Source: SAR324 cluster bacterium
GTDB taxonomy: Bacteria > SAR324 > JACQKK01
Direction of reading: 5' to 3'
NCBI GenBank assembly: GCA_022572825.1
Contig: JACZVE010000032.1
Location: 1-13,480, forward strand
DNA length: 13,480 nucleotides
Shown one piece after another: positions 1-6,098 of the stretch; position 1 is the stretch's first letter, and each line of letters begins with the position of its first letter. A model generated the notes under the pieces. That model was not told the DNA's origin. It was given only the letters and a program-made list of their open reading frames with translations, and made no database searches. A program made the position numbers and the translations under genes.

Positions 1-35
1 TTATACCTCCGGCAGGTTGGGGGCTTCGCCCCCAG

Positions 36-67
36 CAGGGAAGCAGCGCGCGACTCGCAAGCGCTGC
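36..67. repeat. Palindromic intergenic repeat, copy 1
   Basis: A 32-bp segment that recurs at 3306-3337 with one mismatch (31 of 32). Its core is an inverted repeat, GCAGCGC (43-49) and GCGCTGC (61-67), around an 11-nt loop GCGACTCGCAA that itself contains GCG/CGC. The structure resembles REP-type palindromic elements. Both copies lie in non-coding DNA upstream of + strand genes. No transposase is nearby. Confidence 0.7.
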
Positions 68-119
68 CCTCCCCTCCACGCCGGAAAAATGCTATAAAAA
101 CAACTTACTAAGAATTACG

Positions 120-215
120 ATGAAATATCTCAACTTCAGTATTCGGGGAGCGCGGGGGGACTGGTTCCCCCGCATTTGCTTTTCTTCGGATAAATCACAG
201 GCCTTCTCCGACTGA
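120..215 (+). CDS. Possible 31-codon leader ORF before tsaE (tentative)
   Basis: An ATG at 120 opens a short frame ending with TGA at 213-215, only 11 bases before the tsaE start. The peptide begins MKYLNFSIRG and has no family I recognise. The ribosome-binding site is weak (an AAGAA-like stretch upstream). It is notable because the terminator-like hairpin at 152-173 lies wholly inside it, a layout compatible with a translated leader or attenuator. A frame of this size could equally arise by chance in an AT-richer patch. Confidence 0.2.
   Translation: MKYLNFSIRGARGDWFPRICFSSDKSQAFSD
152..188 (+). terminator. Terminator-like GC hairpin with T-rich tail
   Basis: GCGGGGG (152-158) and CCCCCGC (167-173) form a perfect 7-bp stem with an 8-nt loop, followed on the + strand by the T-rich run ATTTGCTTTTCTT. 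This is the form of an intrinsic terminator. It may end a transcript entering from left of the window or act as an attenuator in the tsaE leader, since it sits about 40 nt before the tsaE start codon. The T-tract is interrupted, so efficiency is uncertain. Confidence 0.5.
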
Positions 216-226
216 CGCGGAACAAC

Positions 227-778
227 ATGCGGATGAGTGTGCGCGTAAACCGCCCTGACAAGACGATCAAGCATCGGCGCCTGAAGCTCGCCCTTAACAC
301 TCTGGCCACCACGCGCGCGGTCGGCCGGGCGCTGGGCGCCGCGCTGCCGGAGCGGGCGATCGTGCTCTGCAAGGGCCAACTCGGCAGCGGCAAGACCACC
401 CTCATCAAGGCCGTCTGCCAGGGGCTGGGCATCGCGCCGCGGATGGTGATCTCCCCCACCTACACCCTGGTCAACGTTTACCCCGGCCGGCGATCCGTCT
501 ATCATGTGGATCTGTTCCGGCTGGAGACCCCCGAGGCGCTGCTGGAGCTGGATCGCGAGGACTGGATCAACCCCGCCGGCATGACCCTGATCGAGTGGCC
601 GGAGCTCGCCGGGCCGTTCCTGGTGGGCGAAAGCCCGCTGGAGGTGCGGTTGGATTTCGTGCCGGCGCACGCGGAGCGGCGGCGGATGACGCTGCGCGGC
701 GACCGGCGTATTTACGGCGCGGTGTTCGCCGCGCTCGAGGAGCGGAAAGGGAACGCAGAGGCGACGCAGGGGAGATGA
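227..778 (+). CDS. tsaE: tRNA t6A biosynthesis ATPase TsaE
   Basis: TsaE is the P-loop ATPase that works with TsaB and TsaD in cytoplasmic transfer of the threonylcarbamoyl group to A37 of ANN-decoding tRNAs. The 183-residue product shows Walker A GQLGSGKTT (residues 50-58, Lys56), the family segment SPTYTLVNVY (77-86), the HVDLFRL strand (93-99) and the conserved IEWPE motif (122-126). The start is uncertain: ATG 227 and ATG 233 are both possible, both with only a weak upstream GCGGAA-like ribosome site, and the first 20 residues extend beyond the usual family N-terminus. The TGA overlaps the next gene's ATG (ATGA at 775-778), which indicates translational coupling. It heads a run with the deacylase gene, tsaB and tsaD. 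Confidence 0.93.
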   Translation: MRMSVRVNRPDKTIKHRRLKLALNTLATTRAVGRALGAALPERAIVLCKGQLGSGKTTLIKAVCQGLGIAPRMVISPTYTLVNVYPGRRSVYHVDLFRLETPEALLELDREDWINPAGMTLIEWPELAGPFLVGESPLEVRLDFVPAHAERRRMTLRGDRRIYGAVFAALEERKGNAEATQGR

Positions 779-1275
779 CAGAGGACATCTATCGGGTGCT
801 GGACGGCCTGGCTATCCACTACACGGTCACCGAGCACGAGGCGGCCTTCACGGTGGAGCAAGCGGACCATCTGTACGGCCACCTGCCCGGCGCGCACAGC
901 AAGAACTTGTTTCTGCGCAACAAGAAGGGCGACCGCCACTACCTGGTCGTTGTGGAGAGCCGCAAGCAGGTGGACCTCAAGGCGCTGCGCGGCGCCCTGG
1001 GGGAATCCACCCTCAGCTTTGCCTCGCCTCAACGGCTGATGGCGTCCCTCGGCCTCCATCCCGGCTCGGTCAGCCCCTTCGGGCTGATAAACGATCGTGA
1101 TAAGGCAGTGCGCGTGGTGATGGATCGCGATCTGCTCGCCTGCGATGTGCTCAATTTCCACCCCAACGTCAACACGGCCACGCTCTCCCTCTCCCGGAGC
1201 GATTTTGAGCGCTTTCTGGAGCACTGCGGACATGAGGTGCGGATGATGGCTTTCGACGGGGCGGCAGTGCCGTGA
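775..1275 (+). CDS. Prolyl-tRNA editing deacylase, ProX/YbaK family
   Basis: Stand-alone editing-domain protein of the YbaK/ProX (PrdX, ProXp-ala-like) family. Known members hydrolyse mischarged aminoacyl-tRNA, typically Ala-tRNA(Pro), in the cytoplasm. The 166-residue product has the expected single-domain length and family signatures: AHSKNLFLR (residues 40-48, with conserved Lys43), GSVSPFGL (97-104) and HPNVNTATL (129-137). The ATG at 775 overlaps the tsaE stop and gives an N-terminus that matches the family. The in-frame extension upstream to 595 lies wholly inside tsaE and is not real. Its place between tsaE and tsaB is unusual and, with the 4-base overlaps on both sides, implies co-translation with the t6A genes. 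Exact substrate within the family cannot be told from sequence. Confidence 0.9.
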   Translation: MTEDIYRVLDGLAIHYTVTEHEAAFTVEQADHLYGHLPGAHSKNLFLRNKKGDRHYLVVVESRKQVDLKALRGALGESTLSFASPQRLMASLGLHPGSVSPFGLINDRDKAVRVVMDRDLLACDVLNFHPNVNTATLSLSRSDFERFLEHCGHEVRMMAFDGAAVP

Positions 1276-2033
1276 CCGGGCAGATCGGCGGCGCCGCGAC
1301 TGCCACGGCCGTTGCGACTGACGGGGCCGTGGATGCAGCCCTAAGCGCGCTGGCCATCGACTCGACGTCTGACTGCCTCAGTCTGGCCGTGATGAAGGAT
1401 GGCGTGCCGGCCGCCAGCCAGTATGAAGACATCGGCCGCCGCACCACGCAGGAGATCCTGCCCCGCATCGATGCGCTGCTGAAAGGCGCCGGGCTGGATG
1501 CGCGCGCGCTGGACTTGCTGCTGGTGGCACGCGGACCCGGCTCGTTCACCGGCACCCGCATCGGGCTGGCGGTGGCCATTACCTTCGCCCAGTTGACGGG
1601 CCGGCCGCTGATCGGCGTGGATTCGCTGCACCTGCTGGCCGCCCAGACGGATCCGGCAGAACGGCGCCGGTTTGTTGTGCTCCTCAACTGCGCCCGCGAC
1701 GAGGTGTATCACGCCGCCTTCCGCTGGCGGGACGGCCGCCTGGCGATGGAGGGGCGGATCGCGCTGAGCAGCCTGGCGAACCTGCTGCCCGAGCTGGGTC
1801 AAACGCCGGTGGTGCTGCGGCGCTTCAACCCAGGGCTGGCAACCACGGCGGAGACCGAGGCGGCTTTCGCGCGCCTGACCATCCTGCCCCTGCGCCACGC
1901 CCATCCCGACGCGGTGCGGCTGCTGGCCCTGGGCGTTCCGCAATACCTGGAAGCGCCCCAGCGCACCTGGCCAAGGGTGACGCCGATCTACCTGAAGTCC
2001 GAGGCGTTCCGCAAATGGAGGCCCGCGCCATGA
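1272..2033 (+). CDS. tsaB: tRNA t6A biosynthesis scaffold protein TsaB
   Basis: TsaB is the catalytically inactive ASKHA-fold partner that dimerises with TsaD in the t6A37 complex. The family's N-terminal strand appears as LAIDSTSDCLSLAV (residues 27-40) and the diagnostic RGPGSFTGTRIGLAVA follows near residues 90-105. The C-terminal half is degenerate, as usual for TsaB. With the GTG at 1272 (overlapping the previous TGA) the product is 253 residues with about 25 extra, alanine-rich residues before the ASKHA strand. GTG at 1329 would remove most of this and is a credible alternative. There is no ATG in this stretch. The TGA overlaps the preferred tsaD ATG. Confidence 0.9.
   Translation: MTGQIGGAATATAVATDGAVDAALSALAIDSTSDCLSLAVMKDGVPAASQYEDIGRRTTQEILPRIDALLKGAGLDARALDLLLVARGPGSFTGTRIGLAVAITFAQLTGRPLIGVDSLHLLAAQTDPAERRRFVVLLNCARDEVYHAAFRWRDGRLAMEGRIALSSLANLLPELGQTPVVLRRFNPGLATTAETEAAFARLTILPLRHAHPDAVRLLALGVPQYLEAPQRTWPRVTPIYLKSEAFRKWRPAP
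2017..2021 (+). promoter_or_regulatory. Ribosome-binding site fixing the tsaD start at 2030
   Basis: GGAGG lies 8 nt before ATG 2030, inside the end of tsaB. It overlaps the other in-frame ATG at 2015, so it can only serve 2030. That start also forms an ATGA overlap with the tsaB stop, as at the tsaE/deacylase junction. Confidence 0.7.
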
Positions 2034-3127
2034 GGCAACAGCCGTCGGCAACGGGCTCCTCCGTGGTGGGCAGCCGGCGCCCACTGGGGCTGGCCATCGA
2101 TACCACCTTCGACGACACCTCGGTGGCGCTGGTGCGTGGGCGACGGGAGCTGTTGGCCAACGTCACCCTCTCCCAATACGCCGACCATGCCGAGTTCGGC
2201 GGGGTCGTGCCCGAACGGGCCTCCCGCAAGCACCTGGAAGTGATCCATCCGCTCATCGATGCGGCCCTGGCCCAGGCCGCGGAGGCGGGGGCACAGGTGA
2301 CGCTGGACGATCTGGACTACGTGGCCGTTTCCAATCTGCCAGGTCTGCTGGGCTCTATTCTGGTGGGCATGACGGTAGCCAAGTCGCTGGCCTACCTGCT
2401 GGACATTCCGCTGATCGGCATCAACCACATCGAGGCCCATCCCTACGCGAATTTTCTCGTCCATGGTGACCCGGCGTTTCCGCTCGTACACCTGGTGGCG
2501 GCGGGCGGACACACGGTGCTCATCCATCAGACGGAGCATTTCCGGTGGCGCATCGTCGGGCGCAGCGTGGACGACGCCGCGGGCGAATGCGTGGACAAAG
2601 TGGCCAAGATGTTCGGCCACCCCATGCCGGGCGGGCCCGTGGTGGATCGCATGGCCATGGCGCATGCGTCCGGCGCCTACGACTTTCCCCGCCCCATGTT
2701 GAATGGGCCGGATCTGGACTTCTCCTTCAGCGGACTGAAGACGGCCATGCTCTATTTTCTGCGCGATCACGGCCTGCCGACTCCCGGAGAGGCGGCAGGG
2801 GACCGGATAAGCACCCCGATCGAGGAGGGGCCGGTGCTGGCCGCCTTTTTCGCCAGCGTCACCGACGTGCTGGTCGGCAAGACCCTGCGCGCTGCCCGCC
2901 GCTATGGGGTACGCGCCGTAACGGTGTCCGGGGGATTGGCGGCGAGCCGCAAGCTGCGCCAATGCTTCGAGGCCGCCTGTGCGCAAGCTGGACTGAGGCT
3001 GTATTACCCGCCGCCGGAGCTCTGTACGGACAACGCGGCGATGGTGGGCTGCCTGGCCGCCTACCGCTATGAGGCGGGGCGGTTTGACGACCTGTCGCTG
3101 GAGGGATATCCCAATCTGCCCATGTGA
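2030..3127 (+). CDS. tsaD: tRNA N6-adenosine threonylcarbamoyltransferase TsaD
   Basis: TsaD (Kae1/Gcp family) transfers threonylcarbamoyl from TC-AMP to A37 of ANN-decoding tRNAs, in complex with TsaB and TsaE. The 365-residue product carries the metal ligands in NHIEAH (His133, His137) and CTDNAAM (Asp334), plus SIDDAAGE-like SVDDAAGEC (179-187), PGGP (200-203), DFSFSGLKT (230-238) and VSGGLAASR (299-307). Several signature residues differ from typical bacterial TsaD: IETSCDET is IDTTFDDT, the GPGL glycine loop is LPGL (103-106) and SGGHT is AGGHT (158-162). About 18 residues precede the first strand. The start at 2030 is supported by GGAGG 8 nt upstream and by overlap with tsaB; ATG 2015 lacks its own ribosome site. 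It is the last gene of the tight cluster. Confidence 0.93.
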   Translation: MRQQPSATGSSVVGSRRPLGLAIDTTFDDTSVALVRGRRELLANVTLSQYADHAEFGGVVPERASRKHLEVIHPLIDAALAQAAEAGAQVTLDDLDYVAVSNLPGLLGSILVGMTVAKSLAYLLDIPLIGINHIEAHPYANFLVHGDPAFPLVHLVAAGGHTVLIHQTEHFRWRIVGRSVDDAAGECVDKVAKMFGHPMPGGPVVDRMAMAHASGAYDFPRPMLNGPDLDFSFSGLKTAMLYFLRDHGLPTPGEAAGDRISTPIEEGPVLAAFFASVTDVLVGKTLRAARRYGVRAVTVSGGLAASRKLRQCFEAACAQAGLRLYYPPPELCTDNAAMVGCLAAYRYEAGRFDDLSLEGYPNLPM

Positions 3128-3157
3128 TACGGAGTCGAGATCACGGCAATAATCGCC

Positions 3158-3176
3158 TCCGCAGCAATGGCGGATT
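3158..3176 (+). terminator. Weak terminator-like stem after tsaD
   Basis: TCCGC (3158-3162) pairs with GCGGA (3170-3174) around a 7-nt loop, followed by only TTT. It is 30 nt beyond the tsaD stop. The stem is short and the T-run minimal, so this is weak evidence for transcription ending here. Confidence 0.25.
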
Positions 3177-3305
3177 TCAGAGCAATTAACTTCAACGAGT
3201 AAAAGGCTCGTGATTTGGTACATACGGCGGGTCAGGGGCGCACCCTTTGCGAGTCGCACGGTAGCTCCCCTGAGAACCGCTGGCGAGGCGCGCGTTTCTC
3301 CCCGT

Positions 3306-3343
3306 CAGGGAAGCAGCGCGCGATTCGCAAGCGCTGCTGCCCT
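3306..3343. repeat. Palindromic intergenic repeat, copy 2
   Basis: The second copy of the element seen at 36-67, differing by one base over 32 bp. Here the stem is more complete: AGGG (3307-3310) and GCAGCGC (3313-3319) pair with GCGCTGC (3331-3337) and CCCT (3340-3343) across a 2x2 internal loop. In addition, TTGCGAGTCGC at 3247-3257 is the exact reverse complement of the copy 1 loop and can pair with 3320-3330 here (10 Watson-Crick pairs and one G-T). Similarity to copy 1 continues more weakly to the left in the TTC-CCCC region. Confidence 0.7.
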
Positions 3344-3401
3344 CTGCCACCTGTACTCATCCCAATCGTGGGCGGCCCGCAGTGCTTGTGCCCGCGGGGC
3401 C

Positions 3402-3430
3402 TTTACCGGGGCGGACAGCGGTGGAATAAT
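3402..3430 (+). promoter_or_regulatory. Candidate sigma70-type promoter for the TlpA-like gene
   Basis: TTTACC (3402-3407), a 17-bp spacer and AATAAT (3425-3430) match 9 of 12 consensus positions (4 of 6 and 5 of 6). The implied start near 3437 leaves a leader of about 70 nt containing the small GCACAA/TTGTGC stem. Confidence 0.35.
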
Positions 3431-3508
3431 CGCACTGGCGGGCACAATCGGAATTTGTGCGCATTGCGTGCGCGTAGGCCCGCATTCATTCGCAGGCGAG
3501 GTGCGGTG

Positions 3509-4123
3509 ATGAACCGAGCGATGATCCGAGGCTTGTTATTGCTAAGCGGTCTGATGCTGCTGGCTTTCGCTCTGCTCCCGGCGCCCGCGCTCGCGCAGGC
3601 AGGGCACCCGCTGATCGGCGAGCCCGCGCCGAGGCTGTCCGGCCGGGCGGCGTTCGGCAAGGGGCTGCTGAATCTGAACAAGCTGCAAAACCGGATTGTC
3701 TACCGGCGCGATGCCCAGGGCCGCCCCATTCGTGAAGGCAGGAAGCTGAAGATCTCCGTGGAGAAGCACGCGCTGGTGCTGAACTTTTTCGCCACCTACT
3801 GCATTCCCTGCATCCAGGAGATTCCCGCGTACAACCGCGTTGCCAGGGAGTACGCGGAACGTCCGGTCAAGTTCATCTACGTGAACGTGGACACCGAGAA
3901 GACGGCCGCGGAGGTGCGCAAGTTCGCCGTGGCAAAGGGCATCGAGGTGGAGATGATGCTCCCCTCGGTGCGCTATGCCCTCAACGCGTACAAGATCGAT
4001 GGCCTGCCCAGGATCGTCGTCATCGATCGGCAGGGCATTGTCACCCACGTCATTTTGGGATTCCAGGAGGATCTGGCGCGTCAGATAGGGGATATCCTCG
4101 CCGAAGTGCTGCCGGAAGGCTGA
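3509..4123 (+). CDS. Secreted TlpA/ResA-like thioredoxin-fold protein
   Basis: Predicted periplasmic thiol-disulfide oxidoreductase of the TlpA/ResA type. The 204-residue product starts with a signal peptide: a short basic n-region, a hydrophobic core (about residues 9-23) and an APALA-QA cleavage region near residue 29. The thioredoxin domain contains the CxxC active site YCIPC (Cys98, Cys101) followed by the helix motif EIPAYNR, the YVNVDTE strand and the cis-proline segment GLPRIVVID. About 50 residues between the signal peptide and the active-site strand include basic repeats that I cannot assign. The ATG at 3509 has GAGG 7 nt upstream, and upstream in-frame sequence is repeat-derived. 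No cytochrome c maturation or redox partner gene is adjacent, so its substrate is unknown. It is a lone gene convergent with gcvH. Confidence 0.85.
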   Translation: MNRAMIRGLLLLSGLMLLAFALLPAPALAQAGHPLIGEPAPRLSGRAAFGKGLLNLNKLQNRIVYRRDAQGRPIREGRKLKISVEKHALVLNFFATYCIPCIQEIPAYNRVAREYAERPVKFIYVNVDTEKTAAEVRKFAVAKGIEVEMMLPSVRYALNAYKIDGLPRIVVIDRQGIVTHVILGFQEDLARQIGDILAEVLPEG

Positions 4124-4159
4124 ATCGCGCCGGCAGCCCGCCACTCTCGCAACGGCCCC

Positions 4160-4185
4160 TTGCACGGTACGGTTGCACCGTGCAA
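4160..4185. terminator. Perfect 9-bp hairpin between convergent genes
   Basis: TTGCACGGT (4160-4168) pairs perfectly with ACCGTGCAA (4177-4185) around an 8-nt loop, in the 82-bp gap between the + strand TlpA-like gene and - strand gcvH. The position suits a bidirectional terminator. There is no U-tract on either side, so a factor-independent role is uncertain. Confidence 0.4.
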
Positions 4186-4205
4186 TGGCACAGCGGAATG
4201 GCGGA

Positions 4206-4589
4206 TCAATGCTCCTGGGCGTCCAGGAATTTCTGGTAGCCCTTCGCGTCCAGTAAGTGTGAGGCGTCGCCGGAGTTCGCCTTAAGCTTGAAGATCCATC
4301 CGTTGTCGTAGGGCGACTCGTTGACGTATTCGGGGTGCTCTTCCAGCGCCTTGTTGATCTCGACCACTTCTCCCGCAACCGGCGCGTACACGTCGGCCAC
4401 CGATTTGACGGATTCCAGTACCGCCGTCGCATCCCCCGCGTCGACCTTGCGGCCGACCTCCGGCAACTCCACGAAAACGATGTCGGTAAGCTGATCCTGG
4501 GCGTAATCGGTGATCCCGACGATGCCGGTGTGCCCATCCAATCGCAACCACTCGTGCGCTTCGGTGTACCTGAGATCGGCCGGTATCAT
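4206..4589 (-). CDS. gcvH: Glycine cleavage system H protein
   Basis: GcvH is the lipoylated carrier that shuttles the aminomethyl group between the P, T and L proteins of the glycine cleavage system in the cytoplasm. The 127-residue product has the usual length and the hallmarks YTEAHEWL (residues 8-15), GITDYAQDQLTDIVFVELP (25-43) and the lipoyl site ESVKSVADVYAPVAGEV, with Lys62 as the acceptor. The C-terminal SPYDNGWIFKLK is also typical. The ATG has AAGGA about 7 nt upstream. No gcvT or gcvP is adjacent. Instead it lies 126 bp beyond fabF on the same strand, at the end of the fatty-acid cluster. As lipoyl groups derive from octanoyl-ACP, the link to acpP and fabF could be functional, but this is inference. 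Confidence 0.95.
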   Translation of the reverse strand: MIPADLRYTEAHEWLRLDGHTGIVGITDYAQDQLTDIVFVELPEVGRKVDAGDATAVLESVKSVADVYAPVAGEVVEINKALEEHPEYVNESPYDNGWIFKLKANSGDASHLLDAKGYQKFLDAQEH

Positions 4590-4640
4590 CTCGTATTCCT
4601 TCTCTGAACGACTGCCCCATACGACGGCCCCGCCCGAAGA

Positions 4641-4690
4641 GGCGCATCCTCCGGGCCTGTCCCAGTGGCGCGGCGTGGCCGGCGCATCCT
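4641..4690. repeat. 10-bp direct repeat in the fabF-gcvH gap
   Basis: GGCGCATCCT occurs at 4641-4650 and again at 4681-4690, spaced 40 bp start to start, in the 126-bp gap upstream of gcvH. Exact short repeats in so small a gap are moderately unlikely by chance. It could be a regulator's paired site or simply coincidence. Confidence 0.3.
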
Positions 4691-4715
4691 ATTGGCGGAG
4701 GGTGGCGTCATGGGG

Positions 4716-5945
4716 TCACAGGGCCTTGAACAGGAGTGTGGCGTTGGTTCCGCCGAATCCGAAGGAGTTGGACATGGAGACGCGCAACGGGCGCTCCTTC
4801 GCCGTGTTGGGAGTCACATCGAGATCGCATTCGGGATCGAGGTTTTCGATGTTGATCGTGGGCGGAACGAGTCCTTGTTCCATCGCCTTGACCGCGAAGA
4901 TGGCCTCCAGGCCACCGGCCGCGCCCAACAGATGCCCTGTCATCGACTTGCTGGAGCTGATCGACACCTTCCTCGCATGATCCCCAAAGGCGACCTTGAT
5001 GGCCTTGAGCTCGTTGATGTCGCCCGCGGGCGTGGAGGTGCCGTGCGTATTGATGTAATCCACCTCCTCGGGATTTACACCGGCATCCCGCAAGGTCATC
5101 TTCATGGCCCGGTCGGGGCCGTCCGCGCTCGGCTGGGTGATGTGGTGCGCATCGGCGCTGAATCCGTAGCCGGCCAATTCGCAATAGATCTCCGCGCCTC
5201 GGGATCTGGCGAACTCATAATCCTCGATGATGAGAATACCGGCGCCCTCCCCCAGCACAAAGCCGTCCCGGTCCCGATCGTAGGGGCGCGAAGCGGCCGC
5301 GGGGTTGTCGTTGCGCGTGGACAACGCGTGCATGGCGGCGAATCCGCCTATCCCCAGCGGCGTCACCGTGGCTTCCGCGCCGCCCACCACCATGACCTTG
5401 GCGTCCCCGCGCTCGATGATGCGGGCGGCGTCGCCGATCGAGTGATTCGCTGAGGCGCAGGCAGAGGTGGTGGAAGCACAGTAATTCCTGCAATTGAAAT
5501 ACAGGGAGATCTGTCCGGAAGCCATGTTGGAGATCACCATGGGAATGAAGAACGGCGTGATGCGCCGCGGGCCTCTCTCCAGGTACACCTCGTGGTACTT
5601 TTCGATCGATGTCAGGCCACCCAGACCAATGCCCACCGATACTCCGGTCTCGTTGCCCACCTCGTCGTCAATCTCCAACCCTGCGTCCTGCATGGCCTCC
5701 GCGGTGGCCACCAGCGCGTAGTGGATGAAGAGGTCCATCTTCTTCAGCTCGCTGGCCGGGATGACGGAACTTGGATCGAAATTCTTGACTTCGCCCGCCA
5801 TCCGGCTTCGGAAATCGGTGGCGTCGAATTTGGTGATGCGGTCGATGCCGGGCTTCCCCTTGACAAGGCCGTCCCAAGTGGACGCAACATCGTTGCCCAG
5901 GGGCGAAACGCACCCCAGTCCGGTAATCACCACTCGATTCTTCAT
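4716..5945 (-). CDS. fabF: Beta-ketoacyl-ACP synthase II (FabF)
   Basis: FabF condenses malonyl-ACP with acyl-ACP to elongate fatty acids in the cytoplasmic type II system. The 409-residue product has the expected full length and the complete C-H-H triad: the nucleophile in SACAS (Cys163), His301 in NTHGTSTPAGD, and His338 in KSMTGHLLGAAGG, with the structural Lys333. The C-terminal SFGFGGTNA motif is present. A cysteine-rich stretch just before the nucleophile (Cys152, Cys156) is less usual but does not change the triad. The ATG at 5945 has AAGGTG about 8 nt upstream. It follows acpP by 153 bp on the same strand, as in the common acpP-fabF arrangement. Confidence 0.96.
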   Translation of the reverse strand: MKNRVVITGLGCVSPLGNDVASTWDGLVKGKPGIDRITKFDATDFRSRMAGEVKNFDPSSVIPASELKKMDLFIHYALVATAEAMQDAGLEIDDEVGNETGVSVGIGLGGLTSIEKYHEVYLERGPRRITPFFIPMVISNMASGQISLYFNCRNYCASTTSACASANHSIGDAARIIERGDAKVMVVGGAEATVTPLGIGGFAAMHALSTRNDNPAAASRPYDRDRDGFVLGEGAGILIIEDYEFARSRGAEIYCELAGYGFSADAHHITQPSADGPDRAMKMTLRDAGVNPEEVDYINTHGTSTPAGDINELKAIKVAFGDHARKVSISSSKSMTGHLLGAAGGLEAIFAVKAMEQGLVPPTINIENLDPECDLDVTPNTAKERPLRVSMSNSFGFGGTNATLLFKAL

Positions 5946-6098
5946 AGGAACACCTTAACGGTATATCCACGCCACAGGAGACCGGCCATTTTCGCCGCGG
6001 GTGCGTGCTTTCCGGAATGTGCAGGGGTTTAAGGGAATAGACGAAAAGAGTGCCTGCGCTGATCGTAGCACAGGTTTTGCGGAGAATCGAAGCCGGGG

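Larger units (their letters stand above)
1..226. other. Leader/intergenic region upstream of tsaE
   Basis: No convincing gene is visible. The region holds a GC hairpin near 15-31 (arms TGGGGGC and GCCCCCA, loop TTC), then one copy of a palindromic repeat (36-67), an AT-rich stretch (about 84-140) that contrasts with the GC-rich surroundings and contains a TATAAA-like hexamer at 93-98 without a recognisable -35 partner, a terminator-like hairpin (152-188), and a possible 31-codon ORF (120-215). This is probably where the tsaE operon transcript starts, but I cannot place a promoter firmly. Confidence 0.6.
3128..3508. other. 381-bp intergenic region between tsaD and tlpA-like gene
   Basis: No gene is convincing here. 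It holds a weak terminator-like stem after tsaD, a second copy of the palindromic repeat (3306-3343) with a partly inverted flanking piece at 3247-3257, a candidate promoter for the downstream gene (3402-3430), and a small stem GCACAA/TTGTGC (3442-3447 and 3455-3460). A frame open from 3215 into the next gene translates to repeat-derived sequence and is not considered coding. Confidence 0.6.

Noticed and set aside
1..40. End of a - strand gene marked by TAA at 3-1
   Set aside because: The frame reads through hairpin and repeat sequence with no start codon or ribosome site of note; a stop codon alone is not evidence.
595..774. Extension of the deacylase gene into tsaE
   Set aside because: It lies wholly inside tsaE in another frame and translates to arginine/alanine-rich shadow sequence; ATG 775 gives the family's normal N-terminus.
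3215..3508. N-terminal extension of the TlpA-like gene by about 98 codons
   Set aside because: The extra part covers the palindromic repeat and candidate promoter, lacks a ribosome site, and would place the clear signal peptide in the middle of the protein.
3128..3508. tRNA or riboswitch in the tsaD-tlpA gap
   Set aside because: No TPsiC-like GGTTCGA box, cloverleaf or known riboswitch core is visible; the structure is explained by the palindromic repeat.
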